Positions 1 through 7,317 of a stretch of DNA of 64,000 nt are shown here, one piece after another. Origin of the DNA: Acidimicrobiales bacterium. Its GTDB lineage: Bacteria; Actinomycetota; Acidimicrobiia; Acidimicrobiales; Iamiaceae. The position numbers and the translations under genes are program-made. The notes below the pieces were generated by a model, which did not search any database, was not told the origin of the DNA, and worked only from the letters and a program-made list of their open reading frames with translations. The stretch covers positions 67,221-131,220 of the forward strand of contig JAUJNP010000010.1 of the NCBI GenBank assembly GCA_030448105.1, in the 5' to 3' direction. The stretch's first letter is position 1; each line of letters starts with the position of its first letter.

Positions 1-168
1 GAAGGCAAGGTGCTCGCCGTGCTCCCGGCGGCGGTCGACCCAGCCGCACAGCGCGACCTGCGCCCCGTCGTCGTCGGCTCGCAGCTCGCCGCAGTAGCGG
101 GTTCGCATCCCGGCGGCGACACCGCTGAAACCCCCGGCGGGGACGGTGCCCGCCTCCTCGGCGCTCAC
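1..168 (-). CDS. aspS: Aspartyl-tRNA synthetase, N-terminal part only
   Basis: Aspartate-tRNA ligase charges tRNA-Asp in the cytoplasm. Only the first 56 codons are present, because the gene runs off the left edge. After a GTG start at 168 the reading gives a loose leader, then a methionine at 108 followed by MRTRYCGEL and [11 protein letters not shown]. The latter is the start of the OB-fold anticodon-binding domain typical of bacterial AspRS. The GTG overlaps the hisS stop as GTGA, which suggests translational coupling. The ATG at 108 fits the family's usual N-terminus better, so the true start is uncertain. hisS-aspS adjacency is common in bacteria and supports the call. Confidence 0.85.
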   Translation of the reverse strand, partial: MSAEEAGTVPAGGFSGVAAGMRTRYCGELRADDDGAQVALCGWVDRRREHGEHLAF

Positions 169-1430
169 CCCAGCAGCTCCTTCACATGGCCGACCACGGC
201 TCTACGGTCGACGGCCGCCTGGCTGCGCTGGTCCTCCTTCAGGCTGCGGACGGCGACGGTGCCGTCGACCTGTTCCTGTTCGCCCACCAGCAGCGCCACC
301 CTTGCGCCGGAGCGGTCGGCCGCCTTCATCTGGGCTCGCATCGAGCGGGCGTCGAAGGCCCGGTCGGCGCGGATGCCGGCCCGGCGTAGCTCGGTGGTGA
401 GGTCCCGTGCCGTGTCCCCGCCGGCCACGTCGACCACGAACACGTCGACCGCGGCGGCCGCACCGGCGAACACGCCTTCGGCGTCGCAGGCCAACAGGGT
501 GCGCTCGATGCCCGAGCCGAACCCGATACCGGGCGTGGGCGGGCCCCCCAGCTCCTCGGCCAGGCCGTCGTAGCGGCCGCCGGCGAGCACCGTGCTCTGG
601 GCGGCGTCGAGGGCGGTGCTCTGGAACTCGAAGGTGGTGTGGGTGTAGTAGTCGAGGCCCCGCACCAGCCGGGGCTCGAGCACCACGTCGATCTCCGCCG
701 CTCGAAGCCCGGCCAGCACCCGCTCGAAGTGGGCACCGGCGTCGTCGGAGAGGTGGTCGGTGATCCGGGGGGCGTCGGCCGCCACCGCCCGGGTGGCCGG
801 GCGCTTGCTGTCGAGCACCCGCATCGGCGCCGCCGGCAGCTTCTCCCGGTCATCGGGGGCGAGGTCGTCGACCCGATCCTCCAGCCAGGCTCGCAGCCGC
901 TCGATGTAGCGGGCCCGGTCGTCGCGGGTGCCCATGGAGTTCACCAGCAGGGCCACCCGGCGCAGGCCAAGGGCCCGCAGATGGTCGTGGCCGAGGGTGA
1001 TGACCTCCACGTCGAGATCGGGATCGGCCGAGCCGAGCGCCTCGATGCCGACCTGGTGGTGCTGGCGTAGCCGGCCGCTCTGGGGCTGCTCGTAACGGAA
1101 GCAGGGGGTGACGTACCACGCCTTCCAGGGGGTGGCCGGGCGGTGCTGCACGAACGCCCGGACCACCGACGCGGTGCCCTCCGGCCGCAGGGCCACGTGA
1201 CGGTCGCCCTTGTCCCGGAAGTCGTACATCTCCTTGCGCACCACGTCGGTGCCCTCGCCCAGCCGCTGGAACACCCCCACGTCCTCGAAGAGGGGTGACT
1301 GGACGAGGCCGTAGCCGGCACCCTCGGCCACGCCGGCGAACCCCGCCACCAGGGCCTCCCAGCGGGCCGACTCGGGCGCCAGCACGTCGGCGGTGCCCTT
1401 CGGGGCGCGGAAGGAGGCGGGGGCCGACAC
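165..1430 (-). CDS. hisS: Histidyl-tRNA synthetase
   Basis: This class II aminoacyl-tRNA synthetase charges tRNA-His with histidine in the cytoplasm. The 421-residue product has the normal family length. Class II motif 2 is seen as [13 protein letters not shown], the histidine-specific motifs as [11 protein letters not shown] and GGRYDGL, and motif 3 as [13 protein letters not shown]. The C-terminal 90 residues match the HisRS anticodon-binding domain in position. The start is a GTG at 1430. The gene leads a two-gene unit with aspS (4-nt GTGA overlap). A 10-bp inverted repeat lies 36 bases upstream of the start and may be regulatory. Confidence 0.96.
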   Translation of the reverse strand: MSAPASFRAPKGTADVLAPESARWEALVAGFAGVAEGAGYGLVQSPLFEDVGVFQRLGEGTDVVRKEMYDFRDKGDRHVALRPEGTASVVRAFVQHRPATPWKAWYVTPCFRYEQPQSGRLRQHHQVGIEALGSADPDLDVEVITLGHDHLRALGLRRVALLVNSMGTRDDRARYIERLRAWLEDRVDDLAPDDREKLPAAPMRVLDSKRPATRAVAADAPRITDHLSDDAGAHFERVLAGLRAAEIDVVLEPRLVRGLDYYTHTTFEFQSTALDAAQSTVLAGGRYDGLAEELGGPPTPGIGFGSGIERTLLACDAEGVFAGAAAAVDVFVVDVAGGDTARDLTTELRRAGIRADRAFDARSMRAQMKAADRSGARVALLVGEQEQVDGTVAVRSLKEDQRSQAAVDRRAVVGHVKELLG

Positions 1431-1465
1431 GGCGGCCGAGGCTACCGGAGCCCCCCGTTCGAACT

Positions 1466-1504
1466 GGAGGCCATAGCGTGCGCATTACGCAAGGTATGGC
1501 CTCC
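1466..1504. promoter_or_regulatory. Perfect 10-bp inverted repeat upstream of hisS
   Basis: GGAGGCCATA (1466-1475) and TATGGCCTCC (1495-1504) are perfect inverted copies separated by 19 bases, with a weaker GCGT/ACGC symmetry inside the spacer. The element lies in the 200-bp gap between hisS and the oxidoreductase gene, upstream of hisS. It could be an operator or an RNA hairpin in the hisS leader. No function is known to me. Confidence 0.4.
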
Positions 1505-1577
1505 ATATGGCTGTGGAGGCGGGGGCTCGCGTTCCCCGGCGGCCCTCGGGGGAATTGACGCGGCGCAGCCGCCAGGC

Positions 1578-1622
1578 GGAGCCGCTCCGATCCCTGACAC
1601 CCGGATCGGCGAAGCCGGCTCC
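1578..1622 (-). terminator. Two-part hairpin after the oxidoreductase gene
   Basis: Just 8 bases downstream of the oxidoreductase stop, GGAGCCG...CGGCTCC encloses CCGATCC...GGATCGG with a 9-base loop. This gives a long, slightly bulged GC-rich stem. There is no T-tract, which is common for actinobacterial terminators. It would end the transcript of the phosphonate/oxidoreductase genes and separate it from hisS. Confidence 0.5.
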
Positions 1623-1630
1623 GGAGGAGC

Positions 1631-2656
1631 TCAGAGAACAGGCACGGAGTCGCCGCCGCTGGCGGCCGAGCGGTAGACGGCGTCGGCCAGCACGTGGGCT
1701 CGCAAGGCGTCGTCGAAGTCGGGGTGCACGGGTTCGCCCCGCTCGACGGCGCGGATGAAGTCGCCGTCGGCGTTGGGCATCTCGATGCCCCGGCGCTCGC
1801 ACTCGGCCACCAGCCCCTCGGCCTCCAGCGAGCCGGCCTCGCCGCCGAGGCGGGTCCAGCGCACCGGTCCCCACCAGTCGTCGGGCTCGTCGAGCACCAC
1901 CAGGGCCCGCTCGCAGAAGACCTCCATCCGGCGCAGGCTCGGCCGCTCGAGGATGTCGTGCCACACCGACACCAGGCTGCCCACGCCCCCGTCGACCAGC
2001 GACAGGGTGGCGGCGACCGAGTCCTCGATGCCGTCGAGGCCGTGGAAGTTGGCCGACCGGGCGCTCACCGAGGCCACCCGGCCGGCCAGGAACTCGAGGA
2101 TGTCGAGGTCGTGGATGGCATGCTCCAGCAAGGTCCCCGAACCGGCCAGGGCCCGGTCACCCCGCCAGGTGGACCGGTAGGAGCCCTGCACCGGGATGAA
2201 CTGGTCGTCACGGAACACCACGCTCATCACCCGCCCGCTGGCGGGATCGGCGATGAGGTCGCGGGCCAGGTTGCAGGCGGGCGAGCGGCGCATGATGAGG
2301 CCGACCATGTTGGTGACGCCGGCCCCCCGGACGACGTCGGCCATGGCGGTGGCGCCGGCCAGGTCGGTCGACAGCGGTTTCTCGCAGAACACGGGCAGAC
2401 CTCGGGCCACGGCCGCCTCCACCAGCCGGCGGTGCTCGGCGGTCCACGTGCACACGTAGGCGGCGTCGCAGCTCTCGAGCACCTCCTCCTCCGACGCGCA
2501 CGGCGTGGCCCCGCTGGCCTGGGCGAACGCGGCTCGACGGCCTTCGTCGGGGTCCCACACGCCGGCCCACGCCACGTCGGTGCCCGACCGGCGCAGCATC
2601 TTCGAGTGGAACGTGGCGATCAGCCCCGCCCCCAGGAACCCCACCCGTACGGTCAC
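1631..2656 (-). CDS. Gfo/Idh/MocA-family NAD(P)-dependent oxidoreductase
   Basis: The product is a soluble dehydrogenase of 341 residues, the usual family length. Its Rossmann dinucleotide loop is GAGLIA at residues 9-14. The signature Glu-Lys-Pro (E92-K93-P94, in FCEKPLSTD) carries the lysine that contacts nicotinamide and substrate. Family members oxidise or reduce sugars, inositols, amino-sugars and similar polyols; the substrate cannot be read from the sequence. The gene follows the PhnZ-like gene on the same strand after about 104 bases, so it may be cotranscribed with the phosphonate pair, but no role in that pathway is shown. The GTG start at 2656 lies at the end of a 12-bp perfect hairpin, and a terminator-like hairpin follows the gene. 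Confidence 0.85.
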   Translation of the reverse strand: MTVRVGFLGAGLIATFHSKMLRRSGTDVAWAGVWDPDEGRRAAFAQASGATPCASEEEVLESCDAAYVCTWTAEHRRLVEAAVARGLPVFCEKPLSTDLAGATAMADVVRGAGVTNMVGLIMRRSPACNLARDLIADPASGRVMSVVFRDDQFIPVQGSYRSTWRGDRALAGSGTLLEHAIHDLDILEFLAGRVASVSARSANFHGLDGIEDSVAATLSLVDGGVGSLVSVWHDILERPSLRRMEVFCERALVVLDEPDDWWGPVRWTRLGGEAGSLEAEGLVAECERRGIEMPNADGDFIRAVERGEPVHPDFDDALRAHVLADAVYRSAASGGDSVPVL

Positions 2657-2682
2657 GTAGCGGCCTCAATGGCCGCTACGTG
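2654..2682. promoter_or_regulatory. Perfect 12-bp hairpin containing the oxidoreductase start codon
   Basis: CACGTAGCGGCC (2654-2665) and GGCCGCTACGTG (2671-2682) are perfect inverted copies around a 5-base loop. On the minus strand the 3' arm ends with the GTG start codon of the oxidoreductase. Folded RNA would hide the start. This suggests translational control, or that the real start is further downstream and the hairpin marks the end of the upstream phnY-phnZ transcript. Confidence 0.45.
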
Positions 2683-2759
2683 CCGTCCGCGGCGAGGGAA
2701 GCGCCAGCGACGAGCCGCCGTCGAGCGAAGCCGAAGGCGGAGCGAGACCGATGGCACGG

Positions 2760-3308
2760 TCATCCGGCCGAGACCCGCACGAGGAGGTCCCGGTACTGGG
2801 CCAGCGGGGCCACAGCCAAACCGTCGACCTTGGCGAGGTCGTCCCACCGTCGCAGGGTCACCGCCGCCGCCGCCCCCGGGTGGGCGGCGACGGCGGCCGC
2901 CTCTTCGGAGCCCATCGGACCGCCTTGGCGGGCGAGGCTGCGGGTCGAGCCCTCCGAGAGCGAGGCGGCATAGCGCGGGTCGACGGCGCAGAGGTAGCGC
3001 TTGGCCCGCACGTGCAGCGCCACCGGGGCGGTGACGGTGGGGGGGAAGAGGCGGGCGAGGTGGCGAGCGCCGGCCGCGTCGTGGAGTTCGGGCGCGTCGC
3101 CCTCCCCGCTCCCTCCGGCGGCGAGGTCGAGGAGGTGACCGATGTCGTGGAGCAGGGCCGCCGCCACCATCTCGTCGGGTGCCCCGGCGGCGACGGCGAG
3201 GGCCGCTGTCTGCAGCGCGTGGTCGAGTTGGCTGACCTCCTCGTCGTAGGGGTCGCTGCCCCAACGCTCGAACAGGCCGAGGAGCTGGTCGACCGACGCT
3301 GCCGTCAC
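2760..3308 (-). CDS. phnZ: PhnZ-like HD-domain mixed-valent di-iron oxygenase
   Basis: The protein has 182 residues, close to PhnZ length. PhnZ cleaves (R)-1-hydroxy-2-aminoethylphosphonate to glycine and phosphate with O2, using an HD-fold di-iron centre. The published PhnZ iron ligands are H34, H58, D59, H80, H104 and D161. This protein has H30, H54-D55, H76, H99 and D157 at nearly the same spacing, in LDHALQTA, LLHDIGHLL, ELHDA, ALHVRAK and RRWDDLAKV. The GTG start overlaps the stop of the PhyH-type dioxygenase gene by four bases, the arrangement expected for a PhnY-PhnZ pair. The exact phosphonate is not known: close relatives use other N-alkylated aminophosphonates. Related HD enzymes such as myo-inositol oxygenase are longer. 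Confidence 0.75.
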   Translation of the reverse strand: MTAASVDQLLGLFERWGSDPYDEEVSQLDHALQTAALAVAAGAPDEMVAAALLHDIGHLLDLAAGGSGEGDAPELHDAAGARHLARLFPPTVTAPVALHVRAKRYLCAVDPRYAASLSEGSTRSLARQGGPMGSEEAAAVAAHPGAAAAVTLRRWDDLAKVDGLAVAPLAQYRDLLVRVSAG

Positions 3309-4066
3309 CGCACCGCCCGTCCCTGGAAGTCGCCGATCAACGACACGGGCACCCCGCCTCTGCCGCCCGCCCCGTCCGCCAGCTCGGCCGCCTTCTGGCG
3401 GTAGTAGTCGGCGCGCAGGTCGCCCTCGGCGGCGACGTTGTAGGTGGGGTACAGCGCCCTGCGGGCGACGCCCGAGCGGTTGGGGCCGCTGCGGTGCGGG
3501 GTGCGGGAGTGGAACCACAGGGTCTGGCCGGCCCGCACCTCGACCGGCGCCCAGCTCAGCGAGGCCACCACGTCGGACCGGATGCAGCCGACGGAGTCGG
3601 TGGGGAGCAGCTCGGCGTGGGCCCCGGAGGCCACCTCGAGGCAGCCGTTGTCCACGGTGGCGTCGTCGACCGCCACCATGGCGGACACGTGGTCCTCCAC
3701 GAACCGGTAGGCGGGGGCATCCTGGTGGGCGGCGTAGCCGGCGCCGCCGGGCAGCTTGTAGTTGATCTTCTCCTTGTAGAGCACCGCCGGCTGGCCCAAC
3801 AGAGCCGATGCCGCCTCGAGCATCGGGCCGGCGGTGAGCAGGGCCCGCAGGCCGCGGTGGAACGGCACGAAGTTCTCGGTGCGGCACAGCACGGGCCCGT
3901 CGTCGGTCAGCTCACGGTGGTGCAGCCACTCGCCGTCATCGGGCCACCCCGCCACCTCGTCGACCCATTGGCGCAGCGCGTCGACGTCGTCGGCGGGGAG
4001 CGTGTCGACCAACGCCCAGCCCTCTGTGGCGAAGTGCGCCACCGTGCTCGTCGTGCCCGCCGTCAC
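3305..4066 (-). CDS. phnY: PhnY-like Fe(II)/2-oxoglutarate dioxygenase (PhyH family)
   Basis: This 253-residue phytanoyl-CoA dioxygenase-family protein should hydroxylate an organic phosphonate at C1, giving the substrate for the PhnZ-like enzyme next to it. The iron facial triad is H114-x-D116 (in AAHQDAPAY) and H191 (in RTPHRSGPN), with R202 a likely 2-oxoglutarate ligand. The KEKINYKLPGG stretch before the HxD motif is typical of PhyH proteins found beside HD oxygenases. The function rests on the coupled PhnZ-like gene; the fold alone would allow many substrates. It starts with GTG, and 35 bases separate it from the divergent endonuclease/phosphatase gene, so any promoter there is compact. 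Confidence 0.72.
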   Translation of the reverse strand: MTAGTTSTVAHFATEGWALVDTLPADDVDALRQWVDEVAGWPDDGEWLHHRELTDDGPVLCRTENFVPFHRGLRALLTAGPMLEAASALLGQPAVLYKEKINYKLPGGAGYAAHQDAPAYRFVEDHVSAMVAVDDATVDNGCLEVASGAHAELLPTDSVGCIRSDVVASLSWAPVEVRAGQTLWFHSRTPHRSGPNRSGVARRALYPTYNVAAEGDLRADYYRQKAAELADGAGGRGGVPVSLIGDFQGRAVR

Positions 4067-4101
4067 CGGGGGCAGCGTACCGGTCGGAATAGGGTCGCTC
4101 C

Positions 4102-4926
4102 GTGCCCGGCCTCGACACCTTCTCGGTCCTCAGCTGGAACCTCTGGTGGAGGTTCGGGCCGTGGGAGGAGCGGTTGCCGGCCATCGTCGAGACGGTGCGG
4201 CGGCTCGAACCCGACGTCGCCGGGCTCCAGGAGGTCTGGGTGGCCGACGGCACCAGCAGCGCCCACCACCTCGCCGAAGCCCTCGGCTACCACGTCGCCG
4301 TCGAGCACCGCCTCGAGCTCGACGGCGTCGGCTTCGGCAACGCCGTGCTCTCCCGTTGGCCGATCACCGTGGCCGAGGCGGTGCCCCTCCCCGGCGGGGA
4401 CGCGGGGGGCGCCGGCGGAGGGAGCGGCGACGAGCAGCGCTTCGCCCTGGCCACCGACATCGACGCGCCGGCGGGGAGGCTGCCGGTCTTCTCCACCCAC
4501 CTCAACTGGCGCTACGACCACAGCCACGTGCGCCAGCAGCAGGTCCGCGTGCTGTGCGGGGCCGTTGCCGCCCGCCGGCCCCGCTCCTACCCGCCGGTGG
4601 TGTGCGGCGACCTCAACGCCGAGCCCGACTCCGAGGAGGTGCGGATGCTGACCGGCAAGACGTCGGTGCCGGTTCCGGGCTTCGTCCTGGTCGACGCCTG
4701 GGGGGCGGCCGGCGCGGGCGCCGGCGCCGGCCACACCTGGTCGAACGCCAACCCCTACGCCGCCGCCGAGTTCGAGCACGAGCGGCGCATCGACTACGTG
4801 CTGGCCGGCTGGCGCCGGGCCGACGGGCGGGGTCAGGCGGTGTCGTGCCGCGTCGTCGGGGACGAGCCGATCGACGGGGTCTGGCCGAGCGACCACTTCG
4901 GCGTGCTCGCCGAGCTCCGAGCCTGA
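4102..4926 (+). CDS. Endonuclease/exonuclease/phosphatase-family hydrolase
   Basis: This is a 274-residue metal-dependent phosphoesterase of the EEP (DNase I-like) superfamily. Visible core motifs are SWNLWW at residues 11-16, the catalytic glutamate in GLQEVW, the asparagine/aspartate pair in CGDLNAEPDSEE, the HTWSN loop, and the final SDHFGV that carries the general acid-base histidine. Family members cleave DNA, sphingomyelin, inositol phosphates or nucleotides, so the substrate is open. It has no signal peptide and is probably cytoplasmic. It starts with GTG and is divergent from the phnY-like gene. Confidence 0.82.
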   Translation: MPGLDTFSVLSWNLWWRFGPWEERLPAIVETVRRLEPDVAGLQEVWVADGTSSAHHLAEALGYHVAVEHRLELDGVGFGNAVLSRWPITVAEAVPLPGGDAGGAGGGSGDEQRFALATDIDAPAGRLPVFSTHLNWRYDHSHVRQQQVRVLCGAVAARRPRSYPPVVCGDLNAEPDSEEVRMLTGKTSVPVPGFVLVDAWGAAGAGAGAGHTWSNANPYAAAEFEHERRIDYVLAGWRRADGRGQAVSCRVVGDEPIDGVWPSDHFGVLAELRA

Positions 4927-4977
4927 CCCGACGCGGTCACATGGGCGGGGCTCCACCGTGCTCACTGGTCGCCTCGC

Positions 4978-5316
4978 GTGTCAGCTCGGCTCCTGAGCCG
5001 AGCCAGACTGCGGGGCGTGCCCGCCGCCGACCCCGCCGCCGCCGGCGAGGCCATCACCACCGGCCGGTTGGTCTGGGCGGTGGTGGTGACCGCCGCGGCC
5101 TGCGTGCCGCTCGGCGTGTCCCTGTGGGCCTTCCTCGACGCCGTGCGCCGGCCCCGTTGGGCGTGGGCGTTGTCGCGGCACCGCCAGGTCGTGTGGCTGG
5201 TGTCGATCCTGTTCGGCCTGTTCACCGTGGTCGGGGGCCTGGCCATCTCCCTCTGGTACCTCGCCCTCGTGCGCCCGGCGGTGGCGGCCGTCGAGCGGGG
5301 CCAGCTCGACCGGTAG
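4978..5316 (+). CDS. Small two-helix membrane protein, unknown function
   Basis: The product is at most 112 residues. It has two clear hydrophobic segments (about residues 30-52 and 72-97) joined by a short Arg/Trp-rich loop, so it should be an integral membrane protein with both ends on the same side. I do not recognise a family. The reading starts with GTG at 4978; a second GTG at 5017 would give about 99 residues with both membrane helices intact and may be the true start. The gene lies between the phosphoesterase and the isomerase-like gene on the same strand, with 11 bases before the latter, so it may share their transcript. Confidence 0.6.
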   Translation: MSARLLSRARLRGVPAADPAAAGEAITTGRLVWAVVVTAAACVPLGVSLWAFLDAVRRPRWAWALSRHRQVVWLVSILFGLFTVVGGLAISLWYLALVRPAVAAVERGQLDR

Positions 5317-5327
5317 GGTCGCCTCTT

Positions 5328-5717
5328 ATGGCCACGCCCGACGAGATCCGCGCCACCATCGACCGCTACATCTCGGCCTTCAGCGCCGGCGACTCCGCCG
5401 GCTGGGCCGCCCTCTTCACCGAGGACGCCACCCAGGAGGACCCGGTGGGGACGCCGGTCAACACCAGCCGGGCCGCCATCCAGGGCTTCCTCGACAACAA
5501 CCTCGCCCTCTTCGGCTCGCTCACTCTGCACCTCAAGCAGGAGCCCGTCATCATCGGCCACGAGGCGGCGCTGTCGCTCTACGCCCTGGCCGGCACGGGC
5601 GCCGACCGGGTGCGCATGCCCGACATCATCGACGTCATCACCTTCGCCGACGACGCCTCCATCACCTCGCTGCGGGCGTTCTGGACGATGGAGTCGCTCA
5701 CGCCCGATCCGGAGTAG
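5328..5717 (+). CDS. Ketosteroid isomerase-like / SnoaL-fold protein
   Basis: This 129-residue protein fits the NTF2-like cone fold used by delta5-3-ketosteroid isomerase. Family features are the N-terminal helix YISAFSAGDSAGWAALF, then DATQEDPVGTP, where the aspartate before PVG corresponds to the catalytic base of ketosteroid isomerase. Near the C-terminus is MPDIIDVITF, where family members place a second acidic residue. It is a good candidate for a steroid isomerase, but many SnoaL-like proteins do other chemistry or none. The last 20 bases overlap the convergent glycosyltransferase gene. Confidence 0.72.
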   Translation: MATPDEIRATIDRYISAFSAGDSAGWAALFTEDATQEDPVGTPVNTSRAAIQGFLDNNLALFGSLTLHLKQEPVIIGHEAALSLYALAGTGADRVRMPDIIDVITFADDASITSLRAFWTMESLTPDPE

Positions 5718-6588
5718 CGCTCGGATCAAGTGACACCGGCGGCGGCCCGTAGCGCCGGCGAAGGTGGTGGCGCAGGGCCAGGACCCGCGCCGCCGGGGCG
5801 AACACCGGCGGCCGCCGGTGGGGCCGGAGGGTCCCGGCCGCCAGGTGCCCGAGGGCGATCAGGAAGCGGATCCCGGCCCGGTAGCGGCCGAAGTGGGTGC
5901 GCACCAACAGCAACGTGTTGCGCAGCATCAAGTAGTCGACGGTGTCGGCCCCTCCCCCGAGGTGGGGGTTGGCGACGGTGGCACCGTGGACGATGCCGAC
6001 CTCCCAGCCCGCCCGGCGGGCCCGTTCGCCCAGGTCGGCCTCCTCGCAGTAGGCGAAGTAGCGCTCGTCGAAGGTGCCCACCGCCGCCAGGCACGCCCGC
6101 CGGGCCAGCAGGAGGGTGCCGTGCGGATAGCCGGCGTCCTCCCAGCCCTCCTCCACCCGGGCCGGCAGGGTGATGCCCCCGAAGTACGGATCGACCACCG
6201 GCCGGCGGCCGTCACCGACGTCGGCGCACGCCAGCCCGGCCCGGGGCCGGTCGGCTACCGCCGCCAACAGCGCTCGCAGGCAACCGGGACCGGGGAGGGC
6301 GTCGTGGGGGGCGACGGCGACCCACTCGGTGTCGTCGTGGTCCAGCCAGCGGCGGAGCCCGACGTTGGCCCCGGGACCGAAGCCGAGGTTGGCACCCGTC
6401 TCGATCAGGGCCACGTCATCGCCGAGCCCCTCCTTCAGGACCGCCAGTGCGGCGGGGGCGGACCCGTTGTCGACCACCGTGATCCGCACCGGCACGCCCT
6501 GGTCGGCGAAGGCGTCGACGGTGCGGAGGCAGCGCTGCGGCTGGTTCCAGTGCACGAGGACGACGGCCAGCGGCCCCGGCGCGGTCAT
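5698..6588 (-). CDS. Family 2 glycosyltransferase
   Basis: This 296-residue GT-A-fold enzyme resembles rhamnosyl- and galactofuranosyl-type GT2 proteins that act on cell-surface glycans. The nucleotide-sugar half is seen as VVLVHWNQPQRCL, ITVVDNGSA and GANLGFGPGANVGL. The diphosphate/metal region is PHDALPGPG. The acceptor-side ED-type motif appears in YFAYCEEADLGERARRAGW. I chose the ATG at 6588 because homologous sequence starts there; the reading frame extends upstream but only as low-complexity sequence. The 3' end overlaps the isomerase-like gene by 20 bases. Confidence 0.85.
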   Translation of the reverse strand: MTAPGPLAVVLVHWNQPQRCLRTVDAFADQGVPVRITVVDNGSAPAALAVLKEGLGDDVALIETGANLGFGPGANVGLRRWLDHDDTEWVAVAPHDALPGPGCLRALLAAVADRPRAGLACADVGDGRRPVVDPYFGGITLPARVEEGWEDAGYPHGTLLLARRACLAAVGTFDERYFAYCEEADLGERARRAGWEVGIVHGATVANPHLGGGADTVDYLMLRNTLLLVRTHFGRYRAGIRFLIALGHLAAGTLRPHRRPPVFAPAARVLALRHHLRRRYGPPPVSLDPSATPDRA

Positions 6589-6714
6589 GGCGCCAGTCTG
6601 GTCGCCGCGCCCCGCACCTCCCGCCACCCCGGCGGGGACCCGGCAGTGACCGCCACATTCGCGGCCCGCGGCGCCGACGGTCGCTATTCTCCCCGGCGAT
6701 CCAAGGGAGGACAT

Positions 6715-7293
6715 ATGAGCGATCGACCCCCGGGCTCCCCGCCCCCTCCGCCGGGCGGCGGATCACCCCCACCGTCGGGCCCCCCCGGTGGCGGCATGCC
6801 GCCGCCCCCGCCGCCGCCCCCATCCGGGGGTGGCATGTCCGGCGGCGGCGCCATGTCGCCCCACGGGCAGCTGGCCGAGTGGCAGGACCGGCTCGTGTCG
6901 GGCCTGATCGACTTCGTCGCCCCGTTCGTCGTCGTCTCCATCATCAACTTCCTCCTCGGGGTCGGCCTCGGCGCCGGCGGGTTCGACGTCGGGGGGTGGT
7001 TCCTGAGCCTGGCCATTTGGCTGCTGCCGCTGGCGTGGACCCTCTACCAGGGCCACCTCGCCGGTAGCACGGGCCAGAGCATGGGCATGAAGCAGTCCGG
7101 CCTGCGCCTCGTGGGCGAGCAGACCGGCCAGCCCATCGGCTCCCAGCAGGGCATCGTCCGCAACCTGCTCTTCATCCCCGGCTACCTGTGCTGCGGCCTG
7201 CTCGTGGTGATCGACTCGCTGTTCCCGCTCTGGGACCCGAAGAAGCAGACCCTGCGCGACAAGATCGCCAAGTCGGTCGTCGTCAAGGGCTGA
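6715..7293 (+). CDS. RDD-family membrane protein with Pro/Gly-rich N-terminus
   Basis: The protein has 192 residues. The first 48 are almost only Pro, Gly, Ser and Met, a disordered cytoplasmic tail seen in many actinobacterial RDD proteins. The RDD domain follows, with R59 and D66 in the first helix, membrane segments at about 63-84, 93-112 and 148-168, the GQSMGMKQSGLRLV loop and the final LRDKIAKS with its conserved aspartate. Some RDD proteins act in ion or solute exchange, but the role here is unknown. A strong ribosome-binding site (AAGGGAGG, 6703-6710) precedes the ATG. It is convergent with gltD, with a shared hairpin between them. Confidence 0.82.
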   Translation: MSDRPPGSPPPPPGGGSPPPSGPPGGGMPPPPPPPPSGGGMSGGGAMSPHGQLAEWQDRLVSGLIDFVAPFVVVSIINFLLGVGLGAGGFDVGGWFLSLAIWLLPLAWTLYQGHLAGSTGQSMGMKQSGLRLVGEQTGQPIGSQQGIVRNLLFIPGYLCCGLLVVIDSLFPLWDPKKQTLRDKIAKSVVVKG

Positions 7294-7300
7294 CGCCAGC

Positions 7301-7317
7301 CGGGGGCTACGCCCCCG
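7301..7317. terminator. Bidirectional hairpin between RDD gene and gltD
   Basis: CGGGGGC and GCCCCCG pair around a TAC loop (7301-7317). The hairpin lies exactly in the 24-base gap between two convergent stop codons. It would serve as a factor-independent or pausing terminator for both strands, although neither side has a T-tract. Confidence 0.55.

Noticed and set aside
1485..1964. Minus-strand frame overlapping the oxidoreductase 3' end
   Set aside because: Arg/Ala/Gly-rich shadow; it would read through the terminator hairpin.
5698..6714. Longer N-terminus for the GT2 glycosyltransferase (338 residues)
   Set aside because: The extra 42 residues are low-complexity and overlap the RDD gene's ribosome-binding region; the ATG at 6588 starts the conserved fold.
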